Shown: one piece after another, positions 18,157 to 25,743 of the stretch
How the letters are laid out: every line of letters starts with the position of its first letter
Numbering within the stretch: the first letter of the stretch is position 1
Assembly: GCA_942490995.1 (NCBI GenBank)
Contig: CALOBG010000103.1
Location: forward strand, 1-64,000
Reading direction: 5' to 3'
DNA from: UBA981 sp942490995
GTDB taxonomy: Bacteria > Pseudomonadota > Gammaproteobacteria > Ga0077536
DNA: 64,000 nucleotides
Program-made: the position numbers and the translations under genes
The notes under the pieces: generated by a model
What the model saw: only the letters and a program-made list of their open reading frames with translations
Told to the model about the DNA's origin: nothing
Database searches by the model: none

Positions 18157-18630
18157 TCAGCTCTGCTCGAGCAGGCTGCGCAGCATCCAGGCGTTTTTTT
18201 CGTGGACCTGCATGCGCTGAGTCAGCAAATCGGCGGTTGGTTCGTCGTGGGCCTTGTCGACAGCGGCGAATACCCCGCGCGCGGTACGCACCACCGCTTC
18301 CTGGCCGGCCAGCAGGCGTTCGATCATCTGGCGCGCATTCGGCGCCTCGTGGTCTTCTTCGATCGAGCCTAGTTCGGCGAACTCGCGGTAAGACCCGGGC
18401 GCCGGGTGACCCAGCGCGCGGATCCGTTCGGCGATCAGATCGACAGCCAGGGCGAGCTCGGTGTAGTGCGTCTCGAACAAGGTGTGCAGCGTCGCGAACT
18501 GCGGCCCGGTCACGTTCCAGTGATAATTGTGGGTTTTGAGATACAGCGTGTAGCTGTCGGCCAGCAGGCGTGACAGACCGTCCGCGATGGCGGCGCGATC
18601 CGGAGCCGAAATGCCGATGTCGATATTCAT
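18157..18630 (-). CDS. dps: Dps/ferritin-like DNA-protection protein
   Basis: 157 residues of the Dps fold (four-helix bundle, dodecameric), which stores iron, uses H2O2 to oxidise it and shields DNA. The ferroxidase region is seen in LKTHNYHWNVTGPQFATLH (ligand His residues) and DLIAERIRALGHPAPGSY. The N-terminus (MNIDIGIS) is short with no Lys-rich tail, so DNA binding may be weak. It precedes the peroxiredoxin-glutaredoxin gene. A good GGAGG lies before the ATG, and an OxyR-like half-site lies about 85 bp upstream. Confidence 0.9.
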   Translation of the reverse strand: MNIDIGISAPDRAAIADGLSRLLADSYTLYLKTHNYHWNVTGPQFATLHTLFETHYTELALAVDLIAERIRALGHPAPGSYREFAELGSIEEDHEAPNARQMIERLLAGQEAVVRTARGVFAAVDKAHDEPTADLLTQRMQVHEKNAWMLRSLLEQS

Positions 18631-18713
18631 GCGATGCCTCCATGGAGTGCGTTGATGGCGCTACTCTAGGGGCATCAAATAAATAAATAAAATTAAATTT
18701 ATTTAAGTTTTCA

Positions 18714-18728
18714 TTAGTTTTTAACTAT
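18714..18728. promoter_or_regulatory. OxyR-like half-site upstream of dps
   Basis: The plus strand reads TTAGTTTTTAACTAT. On the dps strand this is ATAGTTAAAAACTAA, matching the OxyR half-site pattern ATAG-n-T-nnn-A-n-CTAT in 9 of 10 fixed positions. It lies in a very AT-rich 70-bp stretch about 85 bp before the dps start. A second half-site seven bases on is weak. The match suits the peroxide role of the genes it precedes, but AT-rich DNA gives such matches by chance. Confidence 0.4.
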
Positions 18729-18729
18729 A

Positions 18730-19326
18730 TTATCCGGAGCCGGTCGCGACCCGCGCGGTTTCGCCGTGCGCGCGACCGCCGCGCAAACAAAAAATGCTGG
18801 TCAGCAGGGCCGGCATGAACGTCACGGTGACCAGGGTCGAAAACAACAGGCCGAACAGCACGATCGCGCCGAGGCCACGGTAGAGCTCGGTACCGGCACC
18901 CGGGTTGAGGACCAGTGGCGAGAGGCCGAACACGGTCGTCACCATCGACATCATGATCGGGCGCAGACGCGAGCGCGTCGCCTCGAGCACTGCCGCGTAC
19001 GCGTCCATGCCGCGATCCTGCAGGTTCCGCAGGGCGCGCTCGACGAGCAGGATCGGGTTGTTGACGACGGTGCCGATGAGGACGAGAAAGCCGAGCATCG
19101 TGATGACGTCGAACGGCTGCTGGATCAGCGGTAGCCCGATTTGATCGAGTCGCGCCCCGATGAAATTCATCAGCCATAAACCGACGATCCCGCCGCTGAT
19201 CCCGATCGGTACGGTCAGCATCACGAACAGGGGATAGCCCCAGTGGGAAAAAATCGCGACCAGCAGGAGGTAGGAAATCACGACCGCTATCAGGAAATTG
19301 TCCGCCCAGCGCTTCGCGCGTGGCAC
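18730..19326 (-). pseudogene. RND efflux transporter, C-terminal fragment of a frameshifted gene
   Basis: 198 residues continuing the RND gene in another frame, from RWADNFLIAVVISYLLLVAI to a proper stop. It contains the last four membrane helices of an RND pump (VMLTVPIGISGGIVGLWL, VITMLGFLVLIGTVVNNPIL, PIMMSMVTTVFGLSPLVL, GAIVLFGLLFSTLVTVTFMP). A GTG at 19326 could start a separate peptide, but it is just the tail of the larger protein. The frame joins the middle part near 19315. Confidence 0.75.
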
Positions 19327-19884
19327 GCAGCCGATCGCTGGCGCCGGAAATCGTCATGCTGATGCTGTTCGGCACCACGCCTTCGCTGCGCAGCGCGTCG
19401 ATCAACTCGACCTCGACACGTTCGACCCCGACTTCGAGCGGGATCTCGCGCGGCGGGATAATCGACAGGGTAATGGTGCGCCGGTCATCGACGCGGCGGA
19501 TCGTTTCCGTGTTGACGGTTTGCGCTACCTCGGCGATCGCTTCGAGCGGTACCACGCCGCCCTGGCTCGAGTAGAGCAGAAATTTCACCGAGGTCCTGCG
19601 GTCCGCTCGATCGCGCCGTGGGTCGAGTACAGGAACATATCGATCTTGTCGTCGTCAAGGAAAAACTCGTCGACGAAGGCGCCGTCGGTGAACGCCCAGA
19701 TCGCATAACCCAGATCCCGCGGTGTCGAACCCGAGTTCGGTCGCGCGCTCCCAGTCCGGCCGGACTCTCGATCAGCGGCTGGCCCATCGCCAGCGAAGAC
19801 GGTTGCGGGCGCACCTGCGGATTGACAAAAATTTCCCGCGCGCGGACGAATGCCTGCTGTCCTGCTTCGAACAGCGGAGCCAGC
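19327..19884 (-). pseudogene. RND efflux transporter, middle part with several frameshifts
   Basis: The homologous reading hops between frames here. ASNVGGTRSINLDISA and the following stretch to SLAMGQPLIE are in one frame. RPDWERATELGFDTAG is in a second, from about 19765. GYAIWAFTDGAFVDEFFLDD runs in a third, from about 19710. KFLLYSSQGGVVPLEAIAEV is back in the second, from about 19590, and continues to GASDRLRATREAL near 19315. The domain order is that of the second RND periplasmic (porter) domain with nothing large missing, so only 1-2 base indels separate the parts. Confidence 0.7.
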
Positions 19885-21921
19885 TCAGCGGCGGAAATGT
19901 CGAGGTTGATACTGCGCGTGCCGCCGACGTTGCTCGCGAATATGGAACCGCGCGAGGCGAAGGAAATCACCCCCGGTACTTCGCGAATACGCGCTGGTCA
20001 TCACCGCCTCGAGATCGTCCGCCTGGGCGCGGTCGGTCGCCTCGGGGATCATCATCACCATGCCGGCACGGGCATAGCTGATAATGAAATTAAGCGCCGG
20101 TACAGCCGCCTCACCGGCGGCAAAGTCGGCAGGATCGGTACCGATGTAGGGTACGAAGTAATCGTTGAGTTCGCGCAGGATCTCGTCCATCACTTCGATG
20201 TTGTAACCAGGCGGCGAGAACATGAAGGAGAATATTTTCTGTTCTTCGCCTTCGGGCAGGTATTCAGCCTTGGGCGTAAGCTGGTCGATGATCGCGAACG
20301 ATGTGGCGATGACCACCGCGATCAGCAGCGCGCGCCGCCAGCCACTGGCGATCAGCCAGCCCACCAGGGTGAGCGTCATTTCGGTCAGACGCGAACCGCG
20401 CTCAGGCGCAGTGCGACTGCCGGGGCGCTGTGCGACAACGGGTAACCAGCGGCTCGCGGCGGCTGGCACCAGGGCGATGGCAACCAGCATCGACATCAGG
20501 ATCGAAGCCGAAATCGCCACCGCGATATCGGAATAGAGCTGGCCGGCCTCCTCGGTCACAAAAATAACCGGCAGGAACACCAGCACCGTGGTCAGGGTCG
20601 AGGCCAGCACCGCCGGCCACACCTCGCGTACCCCGTCGATCGCGGCATCGACACGTGATTTACCTTCGAGCAGGTGGCGATGGATGTTCTCCAGCACCAC
20701 GATGCTGTTATCCAGGGTCATGCCGATCGCAAACGCGACCCCGGCCAGGGAGATAACGTTGATCGTGCGTCCAGCCAGCATCAGGCCAAGGAATGCCGCG
20801 ATGGTACAGATGGGAATGCCGAATGCGCCGATCACGGTGGCCGGCGCCGAACGCAGAAACACGAACAGCACCGCGACTGCGAGCGACGCGCCGATGAGCA
20901 GGTTGCGCGCAACTACCGCAACCGCGTCTTTTACGTAACGCACGTCTTCGCTGGTCAGGGCGATATGCATACCGCGTGGTTCGAGCACGCTGGCATTGAC
21001 CTCGGCGGTGCGGGCCATGACGCCGTCCATGACCTCGACGACATTGGCGCCGATCATGCGCCGTACGCCGAGCGTGACGTTCGGCTCGCCATTGGCGTAG
21101 GACACGTTGCGCAACTCGAAGCTGCCCATGACCGCGTGCCCGACGTCACGCAGCCGCACCGCGGTCTCGCCGCGCCGCGCGATGACCAGGTCCTCGATCG
21201 CCTGCACGCTTTCGAAGCGTCCCACCGTACGCAGGATATAGCGGCGTTTGCCGGCATCGAGATCACCGCCGGAAACATCGCGATTACGGCCGCGGATCGC
21301 GGCGCGCAGTTCGCCGACGCTGATGCGGCGTTCGGCCAGCCGAACCGGGTCGACATAGATCTGCACCTGGCGCTCGGTGCCGCCCCAGATCTCGACTTCC
21401 GATACCCCGGCGACCCGCTCGATAAGCGGCGCAACGTGGTCTTCGATGTAGTCGCGCATGCGGTGCACATCGACCCCAAGCGGATTTCCGGGCAACGGCG
21501 TGATGCGGAAAAACATGAACGGGTTGTTTGAATGAGAACTGGTGATGATGCGCGGCTCGTCGACGTTTTCCGGGTATTCGGGGACCTGCGCGAGGGCGTT
21601 GTTGACCCGGATCAGGATGTCGTTGAGGTCGGCGCCATGGGAGAACTCGAGGTCGATCTGCGCGTCGCCGGTGCGGGCCTCGGAGACCATGCGCTCGAGG
21701 CCGGAAATATTGCGCAGGTAGTCTTCCTGCTCAACGATGATCTCCTGTTCAACGTCCTGCGGAGTGGCGCCGGGCCAGGTCGTGCGAATGGTGATCGCAC
21801 GCACATCGAGATCCGGGATCATCTGCTTCGGCACGCGGTCGATGGCGGTCAACCCGAACAGGCTCAGGATCAGGATTGCGACGGTCAGGATGATCGGGCG
21901 GCGGACAGCGAAAGCAAACAT
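19885..21921 (-). CDS. RND efflux transporter inner-membrane subunit, N-terminal two thirds
   Basis: A 678-residue reading starting MFAFAVRRPIILTVAILIL, of the hydrophobe/amphiphile or metal efflux RND type. It has the first transmembrane helix, the first porter domain (DVEQEIIVEQEDYLRNISGL and SEVEIWGGTERQVQIYVDP), then helices 2-6. The helix-4 segment VAFAIGMTLDNSIVVLENI carries the proton-relay aspartate context. About the last 25 residues after SAYSRS (near 19980) are out of frame; the true sequence continues in the next frame. The whole interval to 18730 would encode about 1,060 residues, normal for RND pumps. It overlaps the adaptor gene stop (TGATG). Confidence 0.85.
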   Translation of the reverse strand: MFAFAVRRPIILTVAILILSLFGLTAIDRVPKQMIPDLDVRAITIRTTWPGATPQDVEQEIIVEQEDYLRNISGLERMVSEARTGDAQIDLEFSHGADLNDILIRVNNALAQVPEYPENVDEPRIITSSHSNNPFMFFRITPLPGNPLGVDVHRMRDYIEDHVAPLIERVAGVSEVEIWGGTERQVQIYVDPVRLAERRISVGELRAAIRGRNRDVSGGDLDAGKRRYILRTVGRFESVQAIEDLVIARRGETAVRLRDVGHAVMGSFELRNVSYANGEPNVTLGVRRMIGANVVEVMDGVMARTAEVNASVLEPRGMHIALTSEDVRYVKDAVAVVARNLLIGASLAVAVLFVFLRSAPATVIGAFGIPICTIAAFLGLMLAGRTINVISLAGVAFAIGMTLDNSIVVLENIHRHLLEGKSRVDAAIDGVREVWPAVLASTLTTVLVFLPVIFVTEEAGQLYSDIAVAISASILMSMLVAIALVPAAASRWLPVVAQRPGSRTAPERGSRLTEMTLTLVGWLIASGWRRALLIAVVIATSFAIIDQLTPKAEYLPEGEEQKIFSFMFSPPGYNIEVMDEILRELNDYFVPYIGTDPADFAAGEAAVPALNFIISYARAGMVMMIPEATDRAQADDLEAVMTSAYSRSTGGDFLRLARFHIREQRRRHAQYQPRHFRR

Positions 21922-23042
21922 CAGCGCACCGTAGCAGGCTCGGAATTGTCGGCCACGGCATCGCGCTGTTCGGCGACGCGGACCGCCTGACCAGGGCGCA
22001 GGATTTCGTTGCCGCGAACGACGATGCGGTCGCCGGCAGCGATGTCGCCGGTGACGATCTCGATATATTCGCGATAAGCACGACCAGTGCGGACCTCGCG
22101 CGGCACCGCGGTGGTAACACCGTCAGCGGTTTCGATCGCCCACACGCTTTGCGAGCCGTCCGGCTTGCGCACCACGGCGTCGCGGGGCAGGACCAGACTC
22201 GGGGCCTGGGCCGCGGCGCCGAGGCTGAACACGACCCGCGCGGACATGCCGGGCGCCAGGGCACGCTCCGGGTTCGGCACATCGATGCGTACGCGAAAGG
22301 TTCTCGAGGCCGGGTCGCCGATCGGGATCTTGCGCGTGACCCGTGCGCGCAGCGGCTGGTCGGGCAGCGCGTCGAGGTGAATATCGACCTCGGTGCGTTC
22401 GTCGACCGCGGCGAAGTAGAACTGCGGTACCGGCACTTCCAGGCGCAGGACACTGATGTCGACCAGTTCGACCAGCGCGGTACTGGTTTCGACCCATTCG
22501 CCGCGCTCGACCAGTTTGCGTTGCACGACGGCGTCGAACAGGGCGTGAACGAGGTGCCGGGCGTGCAGTTCACGGCTGCGTTCGAGTTCGGCTTCGGCCT
22601 GTTTGACCAGCGCCGCGTCGATATCGATCTGGGCGCGCGCGCTGGCCACGGTGGTCTCGGCGATGTGTTTGCTCTGCTGCAGTTCGGCCAGCTCACGATG
22701 GCGGCGCTCGGCTTCCGCGTGGCGCGCGCGGGCCTCGGCGAGGCGCGCGACGGCGGCATCGCGCGCAATCGCCGCGAAGCGCTGATCAAGGCGCACGACC
22801 TCGGTACCGGCGGACAGAACGTCGCCGTCGTCGACATGGATCTCGCTGACCAGCCCATCGATCTCACTCGATAGCCGCGACACGCGCCGGGCAACGAACG
22901 AGCCGTGCAAGGCAACTTCCTCGTTGATGACGGCCATGCGCGCGGTGGTGACCCCGACCGGCACCGGTGTATCCGCCTGGCTGACGGCCGCCAGCGCGAG
23001 CAGCAACACCCCGATGAGGCGGGATCCCGGCAGCTGTTTCAA
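21921..23042 (-). CDS. RND efflux periplasmic adaptor subunit (MFP/HlyD family)
   Basis: A 373-residue membrane-fusion protein with a signal peptide (MKQLPGSRLIGVLLLALAA). Its barrel-sandwich hybrid has two halves (SSEIDGLVSEIHVDDGDVLSAGTEVVRLD and HLVHALFDAVVQRKLVERGEWV) around a coiled-coil hairpin (about 85-150, Ala/Glu/Arg-rich). Beta-barrel and membrane-proximal domains follow. It would link the RND pump to an outer-membrane channel; no TolC-like gene is in the window. Stop and start overlap with the pump gene, so the two are coupled. Confidence 0.9.
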   Translation of the reverse strand: MKQLPGSRLIGVLLLALAAVSQADTPVPVGVTTARMAVINEEVALHGSFVARRVSRLSSEIDGLVSEIHVDDGDVLSAGTEVVRLDQRFAAIARDAAVARLAEARARHAEAERRHRELAELQQSKHIAETTVASARAQIDIDAALVKQAEAELERSRELHARHLVHALFDAVVQRKLVERGEWVETSTALVELVDISVLRLEVPVPQFYFAAVDERTEVDIHLDALPDQPLRARVTRKIPIGDPASRTFRVRIDVPNPERALAPGMSARVVFSLGAAAQAPSLVLPRDAVVRKPDGSQSVWAIETADGVTTAVPREVRTGRAYREYIEIVTGDIAAGDRIVVRGNEILRPGQAVRVAEQRDAVADNSEPATVR

Positions 23043-23183
23043 TTTATTTGGTCCCCGCGGTGTCGACCAGGCAGCAGTGCAGCAAAGTTATTATGCGGGC
23101 CGCGACGGGCCCGTGCCATACATAGACCATCTCGCAGCGGGTCGCGTTCCCGCCAATTTCGTGGCCAGCGGCACAACCTCGCA

Positions 23184-24110
23184 TCAACCACCTTGGCGTG
23201 CGCCGCGCGCCGCGGCGCGGTCGGTAAAAGCCTGGCTGGCGAAATCGATGAAACTGCGCACCTTGCCGGGCACGTAATCGCGGTGCGCGTACAGCGCGTG
23301 CACCGGCCGCAGCGGCGGTGCGAAACGCTCGAGCAGGGACTCCAGCCGTCCGCTGTGCAGGTCGTCGGCAACGATGTAATTTGGCAGCCGCGCGATGCCC
23401 TGAGCGGCGAGGGCCAGGTTGCGCAGGGCATTGCCGACATTAGCGGCGAAATTGCCGGTCACGCGTACGTCGAAAGGCCGGCCTTTGCGTTGAAACTGCC
23501 AATCGGTATGCATGGCGGCGGTGGTGTCGGAGAAAATCAGGGCGTTGTGTTCGACCAGGTCCTCGGGCCGCGAGGGCGGTGGCCGCCGCGCGAGATAGGC
23601 GGGCGCGGCGACGACAACCATGCGCACGTCGGCGAGGTGGCGGGCAACATAGTTGGTGTCTTCCAGTTCGCGCACCGTGATGGCGATATCGACCCCCTCT
23701 TCGATCAGGTCGACGTAGCGATCCGACAGGTCCAGACGCAGGCTGATATCCGGGTAGACCTGCATGAAATCGGCCACCACCGGGGCCAGGTGAAAAGCGC
23801 CGAATGCCGGCGGTGCAGCGATGGTCAGCTGCCCGCGCACCAGTTCGGCTTCGTCGCTGACCCGCGCCTCGGCCTGGTCGAGCGCGGTGAACAGGTCGTG
23901 GACGCGTTCGAAATAGCGCTGCCCGGCTTCGCTCAGACGGGTTACCCGCGTGGTGCGGTTGAACAAACGCACGCCGAGGCGGTTTTCCAGGGCCTGGATA
24001 TGTTTGCTGGCCATGGCGCGCGAAATACCGAGTTCCTCGGCGGCAGCGGAAAACGTGCCGTGGCGCACGAGGGCAAAAAAGACCTGCATGCCTGTGAAGC
24101 GGTCGAGCAT
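23184..24110 (-). CDS. LysR family transcriptional regulator
   Basis: A 308-residue LysR regulator of the CrgA/AphB-like subgroup. The N-terminal winged helix-turn-helix (residues 1-60) shows VRHGTFSAAAEELGISRAMASKHIQALENRLG. The effector domain follows (about 90-300, GQLTIAAPPAFGAFHLAPVV). It lies upstream of the adaptor/RND genes on the same strand (141 bp gap) and is divergent from a DUF4440-type gene. LysR proteins usually control a divergent neighbour and themselves, and an inverted repeat next to its start fits that. Confidence 0.92.
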   Translation of the reverse strand: MLDRFTGMQVFFALVRHGTFSAAAEELGISRAMASKHIQALENRLGVRLFNRTTRVTRLSEAGQRYFERVHDLFTALDQAEARVSDEAELVRGQLTIAAPPAFGAFHLAPVVADFMQVYPDISLRLDLSDRYVDLIEEGVDIAITVRELEDTNYVARHLADVRMVVVAAPAYLARRPPPSRPEDLVEHNALIFSDTTAAMHTDWQFQRKGRPFDVRVTGNFAANVGNALRNLALAAQGIARLPNYIVADDLHSGRLESLLERFAPPLRPVHALYAHRDYVPGKVRSFIDFASQAFTDRAAARGARQGG

Positions 24111-24123
24111 GCCCGAACCGTAT

Positions 24124-24146
24124 ATTGTTTCTCTTCAAGAAACAAT
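24124..24146. promoter_or_regulatory. Inverted repeat in the lysR / DUF4440 divergent region
   Basis: Arms ATTGTTTCT and AGAAACAAT, nine matching bases each, around a five-base centre. It starts 14 bp upstream of the LysR start codon. A T-n11-A core can be read inside it, as expected for a LysR operator. It probably serves autoregulation and control of the divergent gene. Confidence 0.5.
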
Positions 24147-24247
24147 GCATTTCTTCCCGTGGCCTAGCTGCGACCCTGCCTGCGACCTAAGCTGGCTGCC
24201 AATGCGGTATCACCACCATCGGTTTTGGACTTTAAGGAATCACCATC

Positions 24248-24715
24248 ATGATCATCAAACGACTCACCCCCATCCTGGCCCTCGGCCTGTTGCTGGCTAG
24301 CGCCCACGCCACCGCCGAGATCACCACCTGCGCGGCACACAGCGGCAATCGTGCTATCGCCGAAGTCTACGACCAGCGCTGGCGCGCAGCCCTGAACGGC
24401 GCCGACGACGGCGCGCTGGAAGCCCTGTACAGCGAGTCGGCCGTGCTGATGCCGCCGAGCGACGAAACCCTGGTCGGACGCGCACCGATCTCGACTTACC
24501 TCAACGCTGCGGCGCTGCCGGCGCGGGCCAGTGATTACAGTGTTGAGCTGGTGTCGTGCGAGCTGCACGGCACGGCGCTGCATATCGCCGCGGTGTGGGC
24601 TACGCCGGGCGCCCGTGACGCCGGTGCCGGCACCTGGCGCAGCGGTAACCTGCTGCGCGTCCTCGAGCCGGGGCGCGACGGACAGTGGGTTTCAGCCTAC
24701 GAGATCTGGAACTGA
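24248..24715 (+). CDS. Secreted DUF4440/SgcJ-type NTF2-fold protein
   Basis: 155 residues with a signal peptide (MIIKRLTPILALGLLLASAHATA). The mature domain has the SgcJ/EcaC pattern: IAEVYDQRWRAALNGADDGALEALYSE, then ESAVLMPPSDETLVGRAPI. The end WVSAYEIWN is close to the usual W-x-x-x-x-D-x-W ending. AAGGA precedes the ATG. Related proteins are often stress-linked or of unknown function. It is divergent from the LysR gene and shares the region with the inverted repeat. Confidence 0.75.
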   Translation: MIIKRLTPILALGLLLASAHATAEITTCAAHSGNRAIAEVYDQRWRAALNGADDGALEALYSESAVLMPPSDETLVGRAPISTYLNAAALPARASDYSVELVSCELHGTALHIAAVWATPGARDAGAGTWRSGNLLRVLEPGRDGQWVSAYEIWN

Positions 24716-24821
24716 TGTGGCGATGGCGGCGCGGCGGCAGGTGCCGGCGCCCGTCACGGCTTCTAGCGGCGGGCGACACACGTTAAACTCCTGCGCCCCC
24801 GCCTGGTTGAGCACCGCCCTT

Positions 24822-25481
24822 GTGAGTACCCCGCTTAAGCGCCTCGTGATCCCGGTCACGCCTTTTCAACAGAATTGCTCGCTGGTGTGGAGCAGCGGCA
24901 CGCACGCCGGTGTGGTCATCGATCCGGGCGGCGATCTCGATACCATCGTCGCCAACATCGACCGCCACGGCGTGACCATCGAAAAAATCCTGCTCACCCA
25001 TGCACATCTCGATCACGCCGGCGGCGCGCGGCTGCTGGCCGATCATTACGCGGTCCCGATCGAGGGACCGCAGCGCGAAGACCTGTTCTGGCTCGAAGCG
25101 ATGCCCGAGCAGAGCGCGCGTTTCGGTTTCCCGAACACCACCGCCTTCGTGCCCGATCGCTGGCTCGAGCACGGCGATACGGTCACCTTTGCCGACCAGC
25201 AACTCAGCGTTCTGCACTGCCCCGGCCACACGCCGGGGCACGTCGTGTTCTATCACGCCAGCGGCCTGGCCTTCGTCGGCGACGTGTTGTTCATGGGCTC
25301 GGTGGGGCGCAGCGATTTCCCGCGCGGCAATCATGATGAGCTGATCGATTCGATCCGCACGCGGCTGTGGCCGCTCGGCGACGACGTGCGATTTGTGCCT
25401 GGCCACGGCCCCGAATCAACCTTCGGCCGCGAGCGCCAGACCAACCCCTTCGTTGCGGATCAATTGTTTAGCGATGGTTAG
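24822..25481 (+). CDS. gloC: Hydroxyacylglutathione hydrolase (glyoxalase II) GloC
   Basis: 219 residues from a GTG at 24822 (VSTPLKRLVIPVTPFQQNC). It is a metallo-beta-lactamase-fold enzyme with the binuclear metal motif THAHLDHAGG, then HCPGHTPGHVVF, GDVLFMGSVGRSDFPRG and PGHGPESTFGRERQTNPF. These match the E. coli YcbL/GloC type closely and not GloB. It hydrolyses S-lactoylglutathione to lactate and glutathione in methylglyoxal detoxification. No better start fits, because upstream codons read into low-complexity sequence. Confidence 0.9.
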   Translation: MSTPLKRLVIPVTPFQQNCSLVWSSGTHAGVVIDPGGDLDTIVANIDRHGVTIEKILLTHAHLDHAGGARLLADHYAVPIEGPQREDLFWLEAMPEQSARFGFPNTTAFVPDRWLEHGDTVTFADQQLSVLHCPGHTPGHVVFYHASGLAFVGDVLFMGSVGRSDFPRGNHDELIDSIRTRLWPLGDDVRFVPGHGPESTFGRERQTNPFVADQLFSDG

Positions 25482-25650
25482 CCGGCGTGCAGAATTTTCT
25501 TAACCAATTGGGACGATTCGAACTGGCATTTCGAGCAATCACTGCTAAGCTTTGATCAGGGTGCCAGCAACGCGAGCCTGACCGACGAGACCGCGTGAAG
25601 ACACTCTGAGAAATGACGCGTCACACAGCGAAAGCGCACTTCGCAATGCG

Positions 25651-25675
25651 TAAAAAAGCCCCGCTAAGCGTGGCT
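25651..25675 (-). terminator. Intrinsic terminator, minus orientation
   Basis: On the minus strand AGCCACGC-TTA-GCGGGGCT forms an 8-bp stem with one mismatch, followed by a run of T (plus-strand A run 25652-25657). It lies about 70-90 bp beyond the pyruvate carboxylase stop and probably ends that transcript. Confidence 0.6.
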
Positions 25676-25688
25676 AAATCGTCGGCCG

Positions 25689-25712
25689 AAACCCCGCCTT
25701 AGTGCGGGGTTT
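25689..25712. terminator. Perfect hairpin between convergent gloC and pyc (bidirectional terminator)
   Basis: AAACCCCGC (25689-25697) and GCGGGGTTT (25704-25712) pair perfectly over nine bases around the loop CTTAGT. A on one side and T on the other give short U tracts in both directions, so it can serve both convergent genes. It lies 32 bp past the pyc stop. Confidence 0.65.
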
Positions 25713-25743
25713 ACCTTTTCCGGGATCTGGATCAGCGGCGCGT

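Noticed and set aside
24822..25481. GloB-type glyoxalase II
   Set aside because: The C-terminal PGHGPESTFGRERQTNPF and the GDVLFMGSVGRSDFPRG block fit the shorter GloC (YcbL) type, and the GloB substrate-binding tail is missing.
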